From Sphingomonas sp. dw_22 (GTDB lineage Bacteria > Pseudomonadota > Alphaproteobacteria > Sphingomonadales > Sphingomonadaceae), in NCBI RefSeq assembly GCF_018449795.1, contig NZ_JAAVVE010000001.1, forward strand, positions 62,001 to 126,000: a stretch of DNA of 64,000 nucleotides. Reading direction: 5' to 3'. Positions 18,096 through 26,478 of this stretch are shown here, one piece after another (within the stretch, counting starts at the first letter, position 1; each line of letters opens with the position of its first letter). Made by a program: the position numbers and the translations under genes. The notes beneath the pieces are model-generated. The model did not search any database. It was not told where the DNA came from and saw only the letters and a program-made list of their open reading frames with translations.

Positions 18096-18487
18096 CACCG
18101 TTCCTCGTCGATGCGTGTCGTCACGCCCGTGGCGACGATGGTGCGCGTCGCGTCGATCGAGGCATAGGTCCAGAAGATCGCCATCGCCTCGGTATCGGAG
18201 GCGTTACGGAAAAAATGCGGTACGCCGGCGGGAATCCAGCTCGTGTCGTTCGGCTGCACGGGATGATCGACCCCGTCGATATGCGCGAACCCAGTGCCTG
18301 AAAGCACCACGACACATTCCTCGCAATTATGCGTGTGGAGCGGCACGGCGGCCCCCGGCGCGAGCTGGGTGATGCCGGTGAGCATCGCCCGCGACCCACG
18401 TCCGGCGGTGACCAGCGGCGTGGTGACGATGCCGCCGCCCCGATCCTTGACCGGAAGCCCGGCGGGGCGAAGGAGTATCCCGGTCAT
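18095..18487 (-). CDS. Small single-domain cupin protein
   Basis: A 130-residue conserved beta-barrel. The cupin metal site is visible as PLHTHNCEECVVVLSGTG (two His and a Glu) with the second His in PAGVPHFF. Such small cupins may be dioxygenases, isomerases or binding proteins, and the sequence does not decide between them. The start overlaps the aldehyde dehydrogenase stop by 4 bp (ATGA) and the end overlaps the ABM gene, so the gene is translationally coupled on both sides. Confidence 0.8.
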   Translation of the reverse strand: MTGILLRPAGLPVKDRGGGIVTTPLVTAGRGSRAMLTGITQLAPGAAVPLHTHNCEECVVVLSGTGFAHIDGVDHPVQPNDTSWIPAGVPHFFRNASDTEAMAIFWTYASIDATRTIVATGVTTRIDEER

Positions 18488-19848
18488 ATAGCCACCTTGA
18501 TCGTCTTGGCGTTGACGAATTCGTTGAGCCCCGGCTCGCCCAATTCGCGGCCATATCCCGAATGCTTGATCCCACCGAAGGGAACGCGCGGATCGGAGGC
18601 GACCACCGCGTTGACGAATACCGCGCCGGCGTCGATCTCGCGCGCCAACGCGGCGCCGCGTTCCGTATCGCGAGTCCAGATCGACGCGCCCAAGCCGAAC
18701 GCAGTGCGGTTGGCCAGCGTGATCGCCTCCCCCACATCGGCCGCGCGGACGATCGCCGCCGCAGGGCCGAACGTCTCCTCATCGAACGCGGCCATCCCCG
18801 GCCGCACGCCGTCAAGCAGCGTCGGCGCGTAGAAGAAGCCGTCGCCCTTCCCCTCCGCCGCCCCGGTCACGAGCGTCGCGCCCGCACCGAGCGTGCGGCG
18901 AACCTGATCGTCGATCGCGGCCCGCAGGTTGGCGCGGGCGAGCGGACCAAGCGTCGTAGCCGGATCGGTCGGATCGCCCATCCGCAACCGCGCATCCATC
19001 GCTGCGCGAAACGCATCCACGAAATCCGCCGCGACGGCTTCTTCGACGATGAAACGCTTGGCGTTGACGCAGCTTTGTCCGGCATTGGTGAAACGGGCAG
19101 CCACCGCCTGCGCGGCGGCATGCTCCACATCGGCGTCGGCCAGCACCACGAACGGGTCCGAGCCACCGAGTTCAAGAACCTGTTTCTTGAGCGCCCCACC
19201 CGCCTGGGCGGCGACGATCATGCCGACCTGCGTCGATCCCGTAAGCGTCACTCCGGCGATCCGGAAATCGGCGATGATCCCCGCTATCCGATCCGGTTCG
19301 ACGAAGATATTGGTGAACAGGCCCCGGGGTGCGCCGGCTTCTTCGACCAGCTTCTCGATCGCGAGCGCACATTGCGGCGTGTTCGCCGCATGCTTCAGGA
19401 CGGCGCCGTTGCCCGCCGCGAGCGCGGGGGCGAGGAACCGGACCACCTGCCACAAGGGATAGTTCCACGGCATGATCGCAAGCACCACGCCCAGCGGCTG
19501 ATATGCGACACAGGTTCCCGGCGCGGCGGCGATGACGGTATCCGCCAGCATGGCAGGCGCCGCACCGGCATAGAAATCACAGTTGAGCGCACATTTCTCG
19601 ACCTCAGCTATCGCCTCGCCGATCGGCTTCCCCATTTCGGCGGTGATGGTCGCGGCGAGTATGTCGCGGTCGCGCCGGAGCAGCCCGGCAATCGCGGAGA
19701 GCAGCGCCCAGCGCGCCTCGATCGCCACCCGCCGCCACGCCAGCTGCGCCGCGGCCGCGCGTTCCAGAGCCCGCTCCACACCGTCGCCGTCGAGCGGTTC
19801 GAACCGGGCCAGCAGTGCGCCCGTCGCGGGATTGACCGAGGCGATCAC
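18484..19848 (-). CDS. NAD(P)-dependent aldehyde dehydrogenase, succinate-semialdehyde-dehydrogenase-like
   Basis: A 454-residue ALDH of the Sad/GabD type. The cofactor region has PWNYPLWQ (about 127-134), GSTQVG (204-209), catalytic Glu226 in LELGGS and nucleophile Cys260 in NAGQSC. VPFGGIKHSGYGRELG near the C-terminus is typical of semialdehyde dehydrogenases. GTG 19848 overlaps the stop of the upstream dehydrogenase (GTGA), so the two are coupled. A semialdehyde from amino-acid breakdown (succinic or 2-oxoglutaric semialdehyde) is a reasonable substrate. The latter is the last step of hydroxyproline catabolism, but the sequence does not prove either. Confidence 0.88.
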   Translation of the reverse strand: MIASVNPATGALLARFEPLDGDGVERALERAAAAQLAWRRVAIEARWALLSAIAGLLRRDRDILAATITAEMGKPIGEAIAEVEKCALNCDFYAGAAPAMLADTVIAAAPGTCVAYQPLGVVLAIMPWNYPLWQVVRFLAPALAAGNGAVLKHAANTPQCALAIEKLVEEAGAPRGLFTNIFVEPDRIAGIIADFRIAGVTLTGSTQVGMIVAAQAGGALKKQVLELGGSDPFVVLADADVEHAAAQAVAARFTNAGQSCVNAKRFIVEEAVAADFVDAFRAAMDARLRMGDPTDPATTLGPLARANLRAAIDDQVRRTLGAGATLVTGAAEGKGDGFFYAPTLLDGVRPGMAAFDEETFGPAAAIVRAADVGEAITLANRTAFGLGASIWTRDTERGAALAREIDAGAVFVNAVVASDPRVPFGGIKHSGYGRELGEPGLNEFVNAKTIKVAI

Positions 19849-20885
19849 AGCGCCTGGACCACGGCATCGGCAAAAGCGGCAGTGCCCAGCATCCCGCCGA
19901 TATCGCGCGTCCTGGTCCGGGGATCGTCGAGCGTGCGATCCACTGCGGCCTCGATCCTGCGTGCCGCACCGGTCAGCGCCGCGTCGTTCGCGCGTCGCCC
20001 CATCCAGTCGAGCAGCATCGCCGCCGACAGGATCAACGATGTCGGATTGGCGATCCCCTGCCCGGCGATGTCCGGCGCGGAGCCGTGCTGCGCCTGGCCC
20101 ACGCAGATATCCTCGCCCGCATTGATCGAGCCGCCCAGCCCAAGGCTACCGCTCAACTCTGATGCCTCGTCGGACAGAATGTCTCCGAACATGTTGGTGG
20201 TCACGATCACGTCGAAGCGCGCCGGATCGCGGATCAGCAGCGCGGCTGCCGCATCGACGATCACTTCATCGAGTGTCACGCCCGGATGCTGCGCAGCAAT
20301 CGCGCGCACCTCGCGCAGGAACAGGCCGTCGGTCAGCTTCAGGACGTTCGCCTTGTGCACCACGGTCAGCCGGCCGCTGCGCGCGCTGGCGAGCTCGCAT
20401 GCCGCCTGCGCCACATTCCGGGTCGCGGCCGCGGTGATCTTGCGGATCGAGAACGCGCTGTCGGGATCGGGCATGAACTCGCCCGGCCCCATATGCATGC
20501 TGCGATCGGCGTAGAAACCCTCGGTATTCTCGCGCACGATGATGAGATCCATGGGCTTGCGCAGGATCGAAAGATCCGGCCGGGAACGGCAGGGGCGGAT
20601 ATTGGCGAACAGATTGAACCGCGTACGCAGAGTCGCGGACGGATTGGGCTGCCCCGCCGGATAGGTATAGTGCGACACCGGCCCCAGCAGAACGCCGTCG
20701 GCGGCCGGAACCGCCTCGAGCACCTTGTCGGGAAATGTCGACCCCTTCGAAACCAGGCTGGCCTCGCCAATTGCCATCGTGCGGATCTGGATCAGATCCT
20801 TCGCCGCCGCCTGCATCACTGCGAGCGTGGCCTCGGTGATTTCGGGGCCGATGCCATCGCCCGGCAACACCAAGATGGTCTTCAT
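19845..20885 (-). CDS. Isocitrate/isopropylmalate dehydrogenase family protein
   Basis: A 346-residue beta-decarboxylating dehydrogenase. It has ILVLPGDGIGPEI at the N-terminus, the substrate loop ATLRTRFNLFANIRPC, RENTEGFYADR, the Lys/Asp sites in VVHKANVLKLTDG and TNMFGDILSDEASEL, and an adenine-binding GSAPDIAGQGIANP. This is the NAD-dependent group that includes isopropylmalate, homoisocitrate, tartrate and monomeric isocitrate dehydrogenases. No leucine-biosynthesis genes are nearby, so a catabolic role on a 2-hydroxy-3-carboxy acid is likely. ATG 20885 is preferred over an upstream GTG (20903) because of the AAAGG-like site. It is the first gene of the four-gene unit ending at 17799. 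Confidence 0.82.
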   Translation of the reverse strand: MKTILVLPGDGIGPEITEATLAVMQAAAKDLIQIRTMAIGEASLVSKGSTFPDKVLEAVPAADGVLLGPVSHYTYPAGQPNPSATLRTRFNLFANIRPCRSRPDLSILRKPMDLIIVRENTEGFYADRSMHMGPGEFMPDPDSAFSIRKITAAATRNVAQAACELASARSGRLTVVHKANVLKLTDGLFLREVRAIAAQHPGVTLDEVIVDAAAALLIRDPARFDVIVTTNMFGDILSDEASELSGSLGLGGSINAGEDICVGQAQHGSAPDIAGQGIANPTSLILSAAMLLDWMGRRANDAALTGAARRIEAAVDRTLDDPRTRTRDIGGMLGTAAFADAVVQAL

Positions 20886-20950
20886 GCCCTTTCCCGGCAC
20901 CACCGCCGGGCCTCCTGCTGTATCATTCGCGCTCTCCGGATCGATCCGAC

Positions 20951-20998
20951 AAAAATTGCATTATCGATCTTCAAAGTCCAGTCGATCGGGCAATTTTT
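20951..20998. promoter_or_regulatory. Long inverted repeat in the dehydrogenase/serine-hydrolase divergent promoter
   Basis: AAAAATTGC at 20951-20959 pairs with GCAATTTTT at 20990-20998, with an inner CGATC/GATCG pair. It lies in the 216-bp AT-rich gap between two divergent genes. It could be an operator for the divergent pair. The region 20999-21060 is also AT-rich and may hold the promoters. Confidence 0.45.
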
Positions 20999-21101
20999 GG
21001 ATTTTATATATCAACAATACAAAATTCTTGACCCTGCGACGATGCAATTCTAGCCCCGCCACAATCGGCTGAGACGAGTCCGAGCCAATTGGAGTGCAGG
21101 G

Positions 21102-22541
21102 GTGAGCGAGGTAATCGGGGCGAACGAAGCAATCAGGAGTGACGGGCTTCGCCGGGCGCAGCCTTCGGACAGGCAGGTAGACGCCACCGCGATCCAGCGC
21201 TTCCTCGATGACGTCGAGGGTGCGGGGCTGGAACTGCAGAGCCTGATGCTCTGGCGCGACGGCGCGGTGGTCTGCGAGGGCTTCCACTGGCCCTATGGTC
21301 CGGACCGGCCGCGCATGAGCCATTCCATGACCAAGAGCGTCACGGCATGCGCGATCGGCCTGCTCGTCGATACGGGCGAGCTTGCGCTGCAAGATCGCGT
21401 CGCGAGCTTCTTTCCGGAGGTCGCGATCGACCCGGCCTCTCCCGCCGCGCGGATGACGGTGGAGGATCTCATCACCATGCGCACCGGGCATGCGGAGGAA
21501 GTCTCCGGATCGATCTGGCGCGGGATCCGGACGAGTTGGATCGCCGAATTCTTCAACATCCCGATCGTACACGAGCCGGGCACCCATTATCTCTATTCGA
21601 GCGCGGCCAGCTACATGCTCTCGGCCATCGTCTCGCGCGTGACCGGGGATACGATCCACGCCTATCTGACGCCGCGCCTCTTCGAGCCGCTGGGGATGAA
21701 GCAGGTGCGGTGGGATATCGGCCCCGACGGCGTCAATCCTGGCGGAAACGGCGTCACTTTCCTGCCCGTCGACTCGCTCAAGCTGGGCATCCTGCATGCC
21801 CAGAAGGGCGTATGGGAAGGCAGGCAGATTCTGCCGCGCTGGTGGGTCGAAGCGGCAACGCGCGCGCAGGGCGCGGACGACTACGGCTATCACTGGGTGA
21901 TCGGCGACACCTATTTCGTAGCGCTCGGCCAGTTCGTCCAGATGTCCCTCGTCTATCCCGAATATAACGCGGTGCTGGCGATCCATTCAGCAATGGAGGA
22001 GAGCGCGGTCCTGCTTCCCCATCTGAAGCGCCACTTCCCCGCCGCCTTCGCCGGCGGCAGCATCGAGGCCGACCGCGCGCTTGCGGAGCGGCTCGCCGGA
22101 TGGCCCACGGAACCCGCCTTGTCCTCGGCTCCGAACGCGGAACCCGCGTCTCTGGAAGGCGATTGGATCGTGGCGGCGAATAACCTGGGCGTGGAGCGGA
22201 TCGGGCTGTCCTTCGCAGGAGACTCGGTGCGGCTGGCGCTGACCGACGCGAGCGGCGAGCATGTCCTGACGGCGCCTCTCGATCGCTGGCGAACCGCTCC
22301 CCTCACCTTCCCCGGCGCGTCGCTGCACCACGGCTATGCCATGGCCGAAACCCCGACCGTGACCGGCGCGCGCTGGATCGCCGCCGACAGGCTGGAGATC
22401 GCGCTGCACTTCGTGGAATCCGCCTTCCGCGATACGCTGACCATCGCACGCGACGGCGACGCCCTGACGCTGGACCGGCGGGTCAACATCAATAGCGCGG
22501 CGCGCGCCTGGCCCACGCTGCGTGGCAACCGCCCGGTTTGA
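21102..22541 (+). CDS. Serine hydrolase, class C beta-lactamase/penicillin-binding-protein fold
   Basis: A 479-residue protein. The class C-type nucleophile motif SxxK is visible as Ser75-Met-Thr-Lys78 in RMSHSMTKS, with a YSSAASYML stretch for the second (Tyr) motif. The first ~350 residues form the hydrolase domain and the rest a beta-rich C-terminal domain. No signal peptide is evident, so it is probably cytoplasmic. The family contains esterases, D-aminopeptidases, amidases and 6-aminohexanoate-dimer hydrolases. Its place among imino-acid genes suggests an amide or peptide substrate, which is inferred. The start is GTG 21102, with GGAG upstream. Confidence 0.82.
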   Translation: MSEVIGANEAIRSDGLRRAQPSDRQVDATAIQRFLDDVEGAGLELQSLMLWRDGAVVCEGFHWPYGPDRPRMSHSMTKSVTACAIGLLVDTGELALQDRVASFFPEVAIDPASPAARMTVEDLITMRTGHAEEVSGSIWRGIRTSWIAEFFNIPIVHEPGTHYLYSSAASYMLSAIVSRVTGDTIHAYLTPRLFEPLGMKQVRWDIGPDGVNPGGNGVTFLPVDSLKLGILHAQKGVWEGRQILPRWWVEAATRAQGADDYGYHWVIGDTYFVALGQFVQMSLVYPEYNAVLAIHSAMEESAVLLPHLKRHFPAAFAGGSIEADRALAERLAGWPTEPALSSAPNAEPASLEGDWIVAANNLGVERIGLSFAGDSVRLALTDASGEHVLTAPLDRWRTAPLTFPGASLHHGYAMAETPTVTGARWIAADRLEIALHFVESAFRDTLTIARDGDALTLDRRVNINSAARAWPTLRGNRPV

Positions 22542-22568
22542 CTCCCGGCCGTATATCTAGGCCGGGAG
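22542..22568. terminator. Bidirectional terminator-like hairpin between convergent genes
   Basis: CTCCCGGCC at 22542-22550 pairs perfectly with GGCCGGGAG at 22560-22568 around a 9-base loop. It starts directly after the serine-hydrolase stop and contains the stop of the convergent dehydratase gene. No long T-run is present on either strand. Confidence 0.5.
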
Positions 22569-23594
22569 GTCGGCGAGCCTCACCGGCAGGGTGAAGCCAT
22601 GCGCGAAGCGATCCTCCGCCTCGGCGATGAATTCGCAACGCGCCGCATAACGGGATCGGCCCGCCACCCGCACACGCGATTCCACACCGTCGGCGCCCCG
22701 CTCCGCGATCGCGAGGGTGCCCACAAAGCCTTCGCCCGAAACGCCGCGTATCTCGCAGGACTGCCCGATCTGCATTTCTCCCCGCGCCGCAGCGAGTGCG
22801 ATCCGCGCGGTGACACCGCTGCCGGTCGGCGAACGGTCGATCTGCCCTTCTGCGAAAATGCACAGATTATAGCTGGGCCGGCCACCATGCGCGCCGAGCG
22901 GCACATCGTCAGTCAATATCGTGCCGTAGAGAAAGCCGAGATCGGGCTCGCTCGGATGGCGGATCGTCAGCGCGGCCCGGATCGCGGCGGTAATCCCGGT
23001 TCCTGCACGCACCAGCTCGGCTAACGGTGTCTCCATCAGCGATAGTCCGATCCGGGAGGCCGACAGGATCGCGTAGAAGGCGCCGCCGAACGCGATATCG
23101 AAGGTCACGTCGCCAAGCCCCGGCACATGCACCGCCTGATCGAGATGCGTCGCGAAGGAGCGGACGCTTTCGAACGCGACCAGCGGGGCTCCCTCGCCCT
23201 GCTGCTCCACCTCGACGCGGACGACGCCGCAAGGCGCCTCCAGGCCGAACGCGGCGCGGCCGTCGACCATCGGCACCCGACCGCTGTCGACCGCCCAGCG
23301 ACCGATCGCGATCGTGGCATGGCCGCACATCGTGCTGTAGCCCTGCTGATGGGTAAACAACACCGCGAGATCGGCGCCTTCCGCGCAGGGATCGGTCGGA
23401 ATCACGCCATACATCCCGTCATGGCCGCGAGGTTCCAGCATCAGCATCGTCCGCAACGCATCGAACCGGGTCAGCGCGTCACGGCGCTTTTCCAGGATCG
23501 TCGCGCCGCGAAGCTCCGGATATCCGCTTTCGACAATGCGGACCGGCTCGCCGGCGGTGTGCATGTCGGTCGTACGGATCACGATGTCTGTCAC
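22557..23594 (-). CDS. Trans-3-hydroxy-L-proline dehydratase (proline racemase family, Cys/Thr type)
   Basis: A 345-residue proline-racemase-fold enzyme. The first catalytic residue is Cys90 in TMCGHATIAIGRW. The second position, Cys in racemases and epimerases, is Thr257 in DRSPTGSG. A Cys/Thr pair is the established signature of trans-3-hydroxy-L-proline dehydratase, which forms 1-pyrroline-2-carboxylate. The start is GTG 23594 with GGGAGGAC upstream, overlapping the stop of the preceding reductase gene (GTGA); the longer upstream frame is not coding. The preceding gene encodes an OCD-family protein able to reduce 1-pyrroline-2-carboxylate to proline, completing the two-step route. Substrate specificity is inferred from the signature plus context. 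Confidence 0.87.
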   Translation of the reverse strand: MTDIVIRTTDMHTAGEPVRIVESGYPELRGATILEKRRDALTRFDALRTMLMLEPRGHDGMYGVIPTDPCAEGADLAVLFTHQQGYSTMCGHATIAIGRWAVDSGRVPMVDGRAAFGLEAPCGVVRVEVEQQGEGAPLVAFESVRSFATHLDQAVHVPGLGDVTFDIAFGGAFYAILSASRIGLSLMETPLAELVRAGTGITAAIRAALTIRHPSEPDLGFLYGTILTDDVPLGAHGGRPSYNLCIFAEGQIDRSPTGSGVTARIALAAARGEMQIGQSCEIRGVSGEGFVGTLAIAERGADGVESRVRVAGRSRYAARCEFIAEAEDRFAHGFTLPVRLADLPA

Positions 23595-24553
23595 TTCGTC
23601 CTCCCGATGCTTTCGAATACAAGGCCGGCCGCCGCGAGATCGGCCAGCGCGGTGCCGACCGCCTTGAACAAGGTGATTTCTCCATCCGAACGGCGGCCGG
23701 TGATATCTCCGGCACAAAGGCCCGCCAGCGTGCCCACCGCCTCCCGGCCCGGAATCGCGCCGCTCGCCAGCGGGCCGATGAGATCCCCCGATTCCTCGAA
23801 GCCCGCCTCACTATCCACAAACACCCGGGCACGCGCGAAACAATCGTCATCCGCCTCGCGCAACGCCGGCGTGAAACTGCCGATCAGGTCGAGATGCGTG
23901 CCCGGACGCAGCCAGGCGCCACGGATCAGGGGCTCCGCGGAAAGCGTCGCGCAGCTTATGATGTCGGCCTCGCACGCCGCATGCTCGAGCGATGGAGCAT
24001 GGACCGCGTCGATCCCCTGCTCGCGCAAGGTCGCGGCGAGCGCGATCGCGCGCTCAGGCCGGACGTTCCATACCATCACCCGGTCGATCGGGCGCACAGC
24101 CCGAAACGCATGCGCCGCAAGACTGGCGAGCCGTCCGGCACCGACGATCAGCAGCGACCTCGCCTCCTCGCGCGCCAAATAGGCGGCGGCAAGCGCCGAG
24201 ACCGCGACCGTCCGTCGTGCGGTGATCTCGTTGCCGTCGATCGTCGCCAGCGGGATGCCGGTGGACGCATCGAACAGCAGATAGCCCGCATGAACGCTCG
24301 GCAGCCCCAGCGCGGTATTGTCCGGGAAGATATTGGCGAGCTTGACGCCCAGATAGCCACCTTCGCGCCAGGCCGGCATCAGGAGCAGCACGCCGGGAGC
24401 CCGGTTCTCCACCGGCACAAAGTGATGGTGCCGCTCGGGCACCGTGGCGCCCGCCGCGAAGGCCTCGCGGAGCGCCGTGACCAATTCGGGAAAAGGGAGC
24501 GCCTGTTCGGCAGCGGATGCGTCGATCACCAACGGCGGGGACATGACAGCCAT
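23591..24553 (-). CDS. OCD-family 1-pyrroline-2-carboxylate reductase (probable)
   Basis: A 320-residue OCD/mu-crystallin-family protein. It has YLGVKLANIFPDN, STGIPLATIDGNEITARRTVAVSALAA split across the dimer region, the Rossmann motif LLIVGAGRLASLAAHA and HLDLIGSFTPALREADD. The last is typical of pyrroline-2-carboxylate reductases (LhpI-like) and ketimine reductases rather than true ornithine cyclodeaminase. ATG 24553 has GGAG eight bases upstream. It lies between a proC-like gene (2 bp gap) and the trans-3-hydroxyproline dehydratase gene (4 bp overlap), so the three form one operon converting hydroxyproline-type imino acids to proline. Confidence 0.83.
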   Translation of the reverse strand: MAVMSPPLVIDASAAEQALPFPELVTALREAFAAGATVPERHHHFVPVENRAPGVLLLMPAWREGGYLGVKLANIFPDNTALGLPSVHAGYLLFDASTGIPLATIDGNEITARRTVAVSALAAAYLAREEARSLLIVGAGRLASLAAHAFRAVRPIDRVMVWNVRPERAIALAATLREQGIDAVHAPSLEHAACEADIISCATLSAEPLIRGAWLRPGTHLDLIGSFTPALREADDDCFARARVFVDSEAGFEESGDLIGPLASGAIPGREAVGTLAGLCAGDITGRRSDGEITLFKAVGTALADLAAAGLVFESIGRTK

Positions 24554-24554
24554 G

Positions 24555-25346
24555 CTAGTCTCCGAGCTCGCGGGCACGCGCGGTGGTCGCCGCGACCGTG
24601 CGCTCGACCAGTCCGGCGAGCAGCCCATCGGCCATGAGCACCTTCAGCCCGGCCTCGGTCGTCCCCGCGGGTGAGGTTACGTCGCGGCGCAGGCGCTCCG
24701 CGCTCTTGTCGCTCACGCGCAACATCTCCCCCGCCCCGGCGATCGTCTGCCGCGCGAGCCGCTCCGCGATGGGATGGGGCAGCCCGGCGGCAACTCCCGC
24801 CGTCGTCAGGCAATCGCACAGATGGAAGATATAGGCCGGTCCCGAACCGGAAACGCCGGTCGCCGCGTCGATCAGCCCTTCATCGTCAAGCCATTCGAGC
24901 GTTCCGCTGCTGCCCAAAAGCCGCTCGGCAAGTGCGCGATGCGGCGCCGGGCAGCCGCCCGAGGCAACCGCCACCGTCGCTCCGCGGCCTACTGCCGCGG
25001 GCAGGTTGGGCATCGCGCGAACGAAAGACGAAGCACCCGGGAACAACTCCGCCAGATTGGCGATCGTCTTGCCCGCCATGATAGACACGACCAACGTGTC
25101 GCCGCCCGCCACCGCGCCATGCTGCGCGGCCAGCCCGGCTATCTTCTGCGGCTTCACGGCCAGGACAAGCGTCTGGCCGCTGCATGCCTCGACCGGCGCG
25201 TTGAGCGCGAAGCCGGCGTCGCGGGCCCATGCCTCAAGTTCCGGCGCCGGAGACGGATCGACAACATGGACATCCCGCGCATCGATACCACCGGCCAGCC
25301 ACCCGTGCAGCAGGGCAGATCCCATGCGCCCCCCGCCGAAGAGAAT
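24555..25346 (-). CDS. proC: Pyrroline-5-carboxylate reductase family protein (ProC-1), start codon unusual
   Basis: An NADPH-dependent imine reductase of the ProC family. VKPQKIAG, MPNLPAAVGRG, DAATGVSGSGPAYIF and the C-terminal SPAGTTEAGLKVL are all diagnostic. The only nearby in-frame ATG (25325) falls inside the Rossmann loop and would drop its first half. Reading seven codons further gives ILFGGGRMGSALLHGWL, an intact GxGxxG site. This can start at ATT 25346, with AGGA upstream. An ATG at 25367 with a better ribosome-binding site is followed two codons later by an in-frame TGA. So either a rare start codon is used or a nonsense mutation has removed the native start. The gene heads the operon with the pyrroline-2-carboxylate reductase and t3Hyp dehydratase. 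Confidence 0.8.
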   Translation of the reverse strand: MLFGGGRMGSALLHGWLAGGIDARDVHVVDPSPAPELEAWARDAGFALNAPVEACSGQTLVLAVKPQKIAGLAAQHGAVAGGDTLVVSIMAGKTIANLAELFPGASSFVRAMPNLPAAVGRGATVAVASGGCPAPHRALAERLLGSSGTLEWLDDEGLIDAATGVSGSGPAYIFHLCDCLTTAGVAAGLPHPIAERLARQTIAGAGEMLRVSDKSAERLRRDVTSPAGTTEAGLKVLMADGLLAGLVERTVAATTARARELGD

Positions 25347-25391
25347 GATACTATCCTGTCAATCCATCGCCTTACCCCTTACCGGGGAAAG

Positions 25392-25419
25392 ATTGTACTA
25401 TTGACATCAATAGTACAAT
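25392..25419. promoter_or_regulatory. Perfect 28-bp palindromic operator upstream of proC-1
   Basis: Two perfect 13-base arms (ATTGTACTATTGA and its complement) flank a 2-base centre, between the GntR-1 stop and the proC-1 operon. The core TTGTACT-N12-AGTACAA is shared with the ocd/asnC intergenic repeat. Its size and symmetry fit a dimeric regulator such as the adjacent GntR-family protein. Confidence 0.7.
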
Positions 25420-25426
25420 AAGCAAA

Positions 25427-26353
25427 TCAGGCGATGGTGGGCTCGACTTCCTTGGCGCTGGTCAAATGTGCCTTCATCAGGTCATGCGCCCGGCGATTGT
25501 CGCCATTGGCCAGCGCATCCATGATCTGGACATGCTCGTCAATCGAATCCAGCACACGCTCCACGCCGTTGACCCACTGGATGTTCAGGAACGAGCGAAG
25601 CCGATTCTGGCGCTGGACCGCGTCGAGGATATAGCAGTTGCCGGAGCAGCGTGCGAGTTGCTCGTGGAAATCGGAATTGATCTCGAACAGTTCGACCGCA
25701 AGCGTATCGCGCCATTTGCGCTTGCGAAAGGCGATATGCCGCGCACGACTGCGCTCGAACCAATCCAGGTCGAGCTTGAAGGTCGACTCGATCAGCCCCG
25801 CAGGCTCGACGACGCTGCGAAAGGCATAGCTGTCCGCGCGCGCCTGGCCCGAATTGATCGGAAGCGCGAACGACCAGCCATTGCCGGGCTTGCGCTCGAC
25901 CAGCCCGAGATCGGCGAGCTGACGCAGGACGCGGACGACCGGGCCAAGCTTTGCCCCCAGGATCCGCACAATCTCCTGCTGGCTGCATTGATCCGGCAAG
26001 CGGCCGGCGTTGCGAGCCTTCGCGATCGCGATGAAGAGGCGCTGATCTTCCTCGGTGGTGGAATTCACCACTTCGATTTCGGGCGCCTCGGTAACCGGTC
26101 CGCGCAACACATAGCCTCGATTGGCGCGCTGCTCGACGGTCCCCTGTTCCGCAAGGAGTTTCAGCGCACCACGCACCGGCGTACGCGAGACATCGAACAT
26201 CCGGCACAGGTCCAGTTCGACCAAGTGATGGCCCGGCCCTGCCCCCTGCTCCTTGAGCATGCGCAGGATGCGCCCGGCAAGATCGGACTGAAGCCGGCTG
26301 GCACGGGGCTGTTCCGCCAATTGATGGTTCTCTGACACGGCCGCCATGTTCAT
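25427..26353 (-). CDS. GntR-family regulator with FCD-like C-terminal domain (GntR-1)
   Basis: About 308 residues. The N-terminal winged helix contains LVELDLCRMFDVSRTPVRGALKLL, the GntR recognition signature. A second helix-turn-like stretch (QEIVRILGAKLGPVVRVLRQLADLGLV) suggests a duplicated wHTH. The C-terminal helical region (FEINSDFHEQLARCSGN, DEHVQIMDALANGDNRRAHDLMKAHL) is FCD type, which binds small organic acids. ATG 26353 or 26347 is likely; the longer frame upstream is non-coding in character. It lies downstream of the ABC transporter operon and directly upstream of the palindrome at 25392, so it is the best candidate regulator of proC-1 and perhaps the transporter. Confidence 0.85.
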   Translation of the reverse strand: MNMAAVSENHQLAEQPRASRLQSDLAGRILRMLKEQGAGPGHHLVELDLCRMFDVSRTPVRGALKLLAEQGTVEQRANRGYVLRGPVTEAPEIEVVNSTTEEDQRLFIAIAKARNAGRLPDQCSQQEIVRILGAKLGPVVRVLRQLADLGLVERKPGNGWSFALPINSGQARADSYAFRSVVEPAGLIESTFKLDLDWFERSRARHIAFRKRKWRDTLAVELFEINSDFHEQLARCSGNCYILDAVQRQNRLRSFLNIQWVNGVERVLDSIDEHVQIMDALANGDNRRAHDLMKAHLTSAKEVEPTIA

Positions 26354-26478
26354 CTTCGGGCAAATCCTTGTAATCGCGACGCATGCACGCGCATCGATCC
26401 GGTGCGAAGAATATACTTTCGCGCCGGAAAATGCAAAGTGTCGCGGCCAGTGCGACGGCAAGGGAAGAGCAGCGAACC

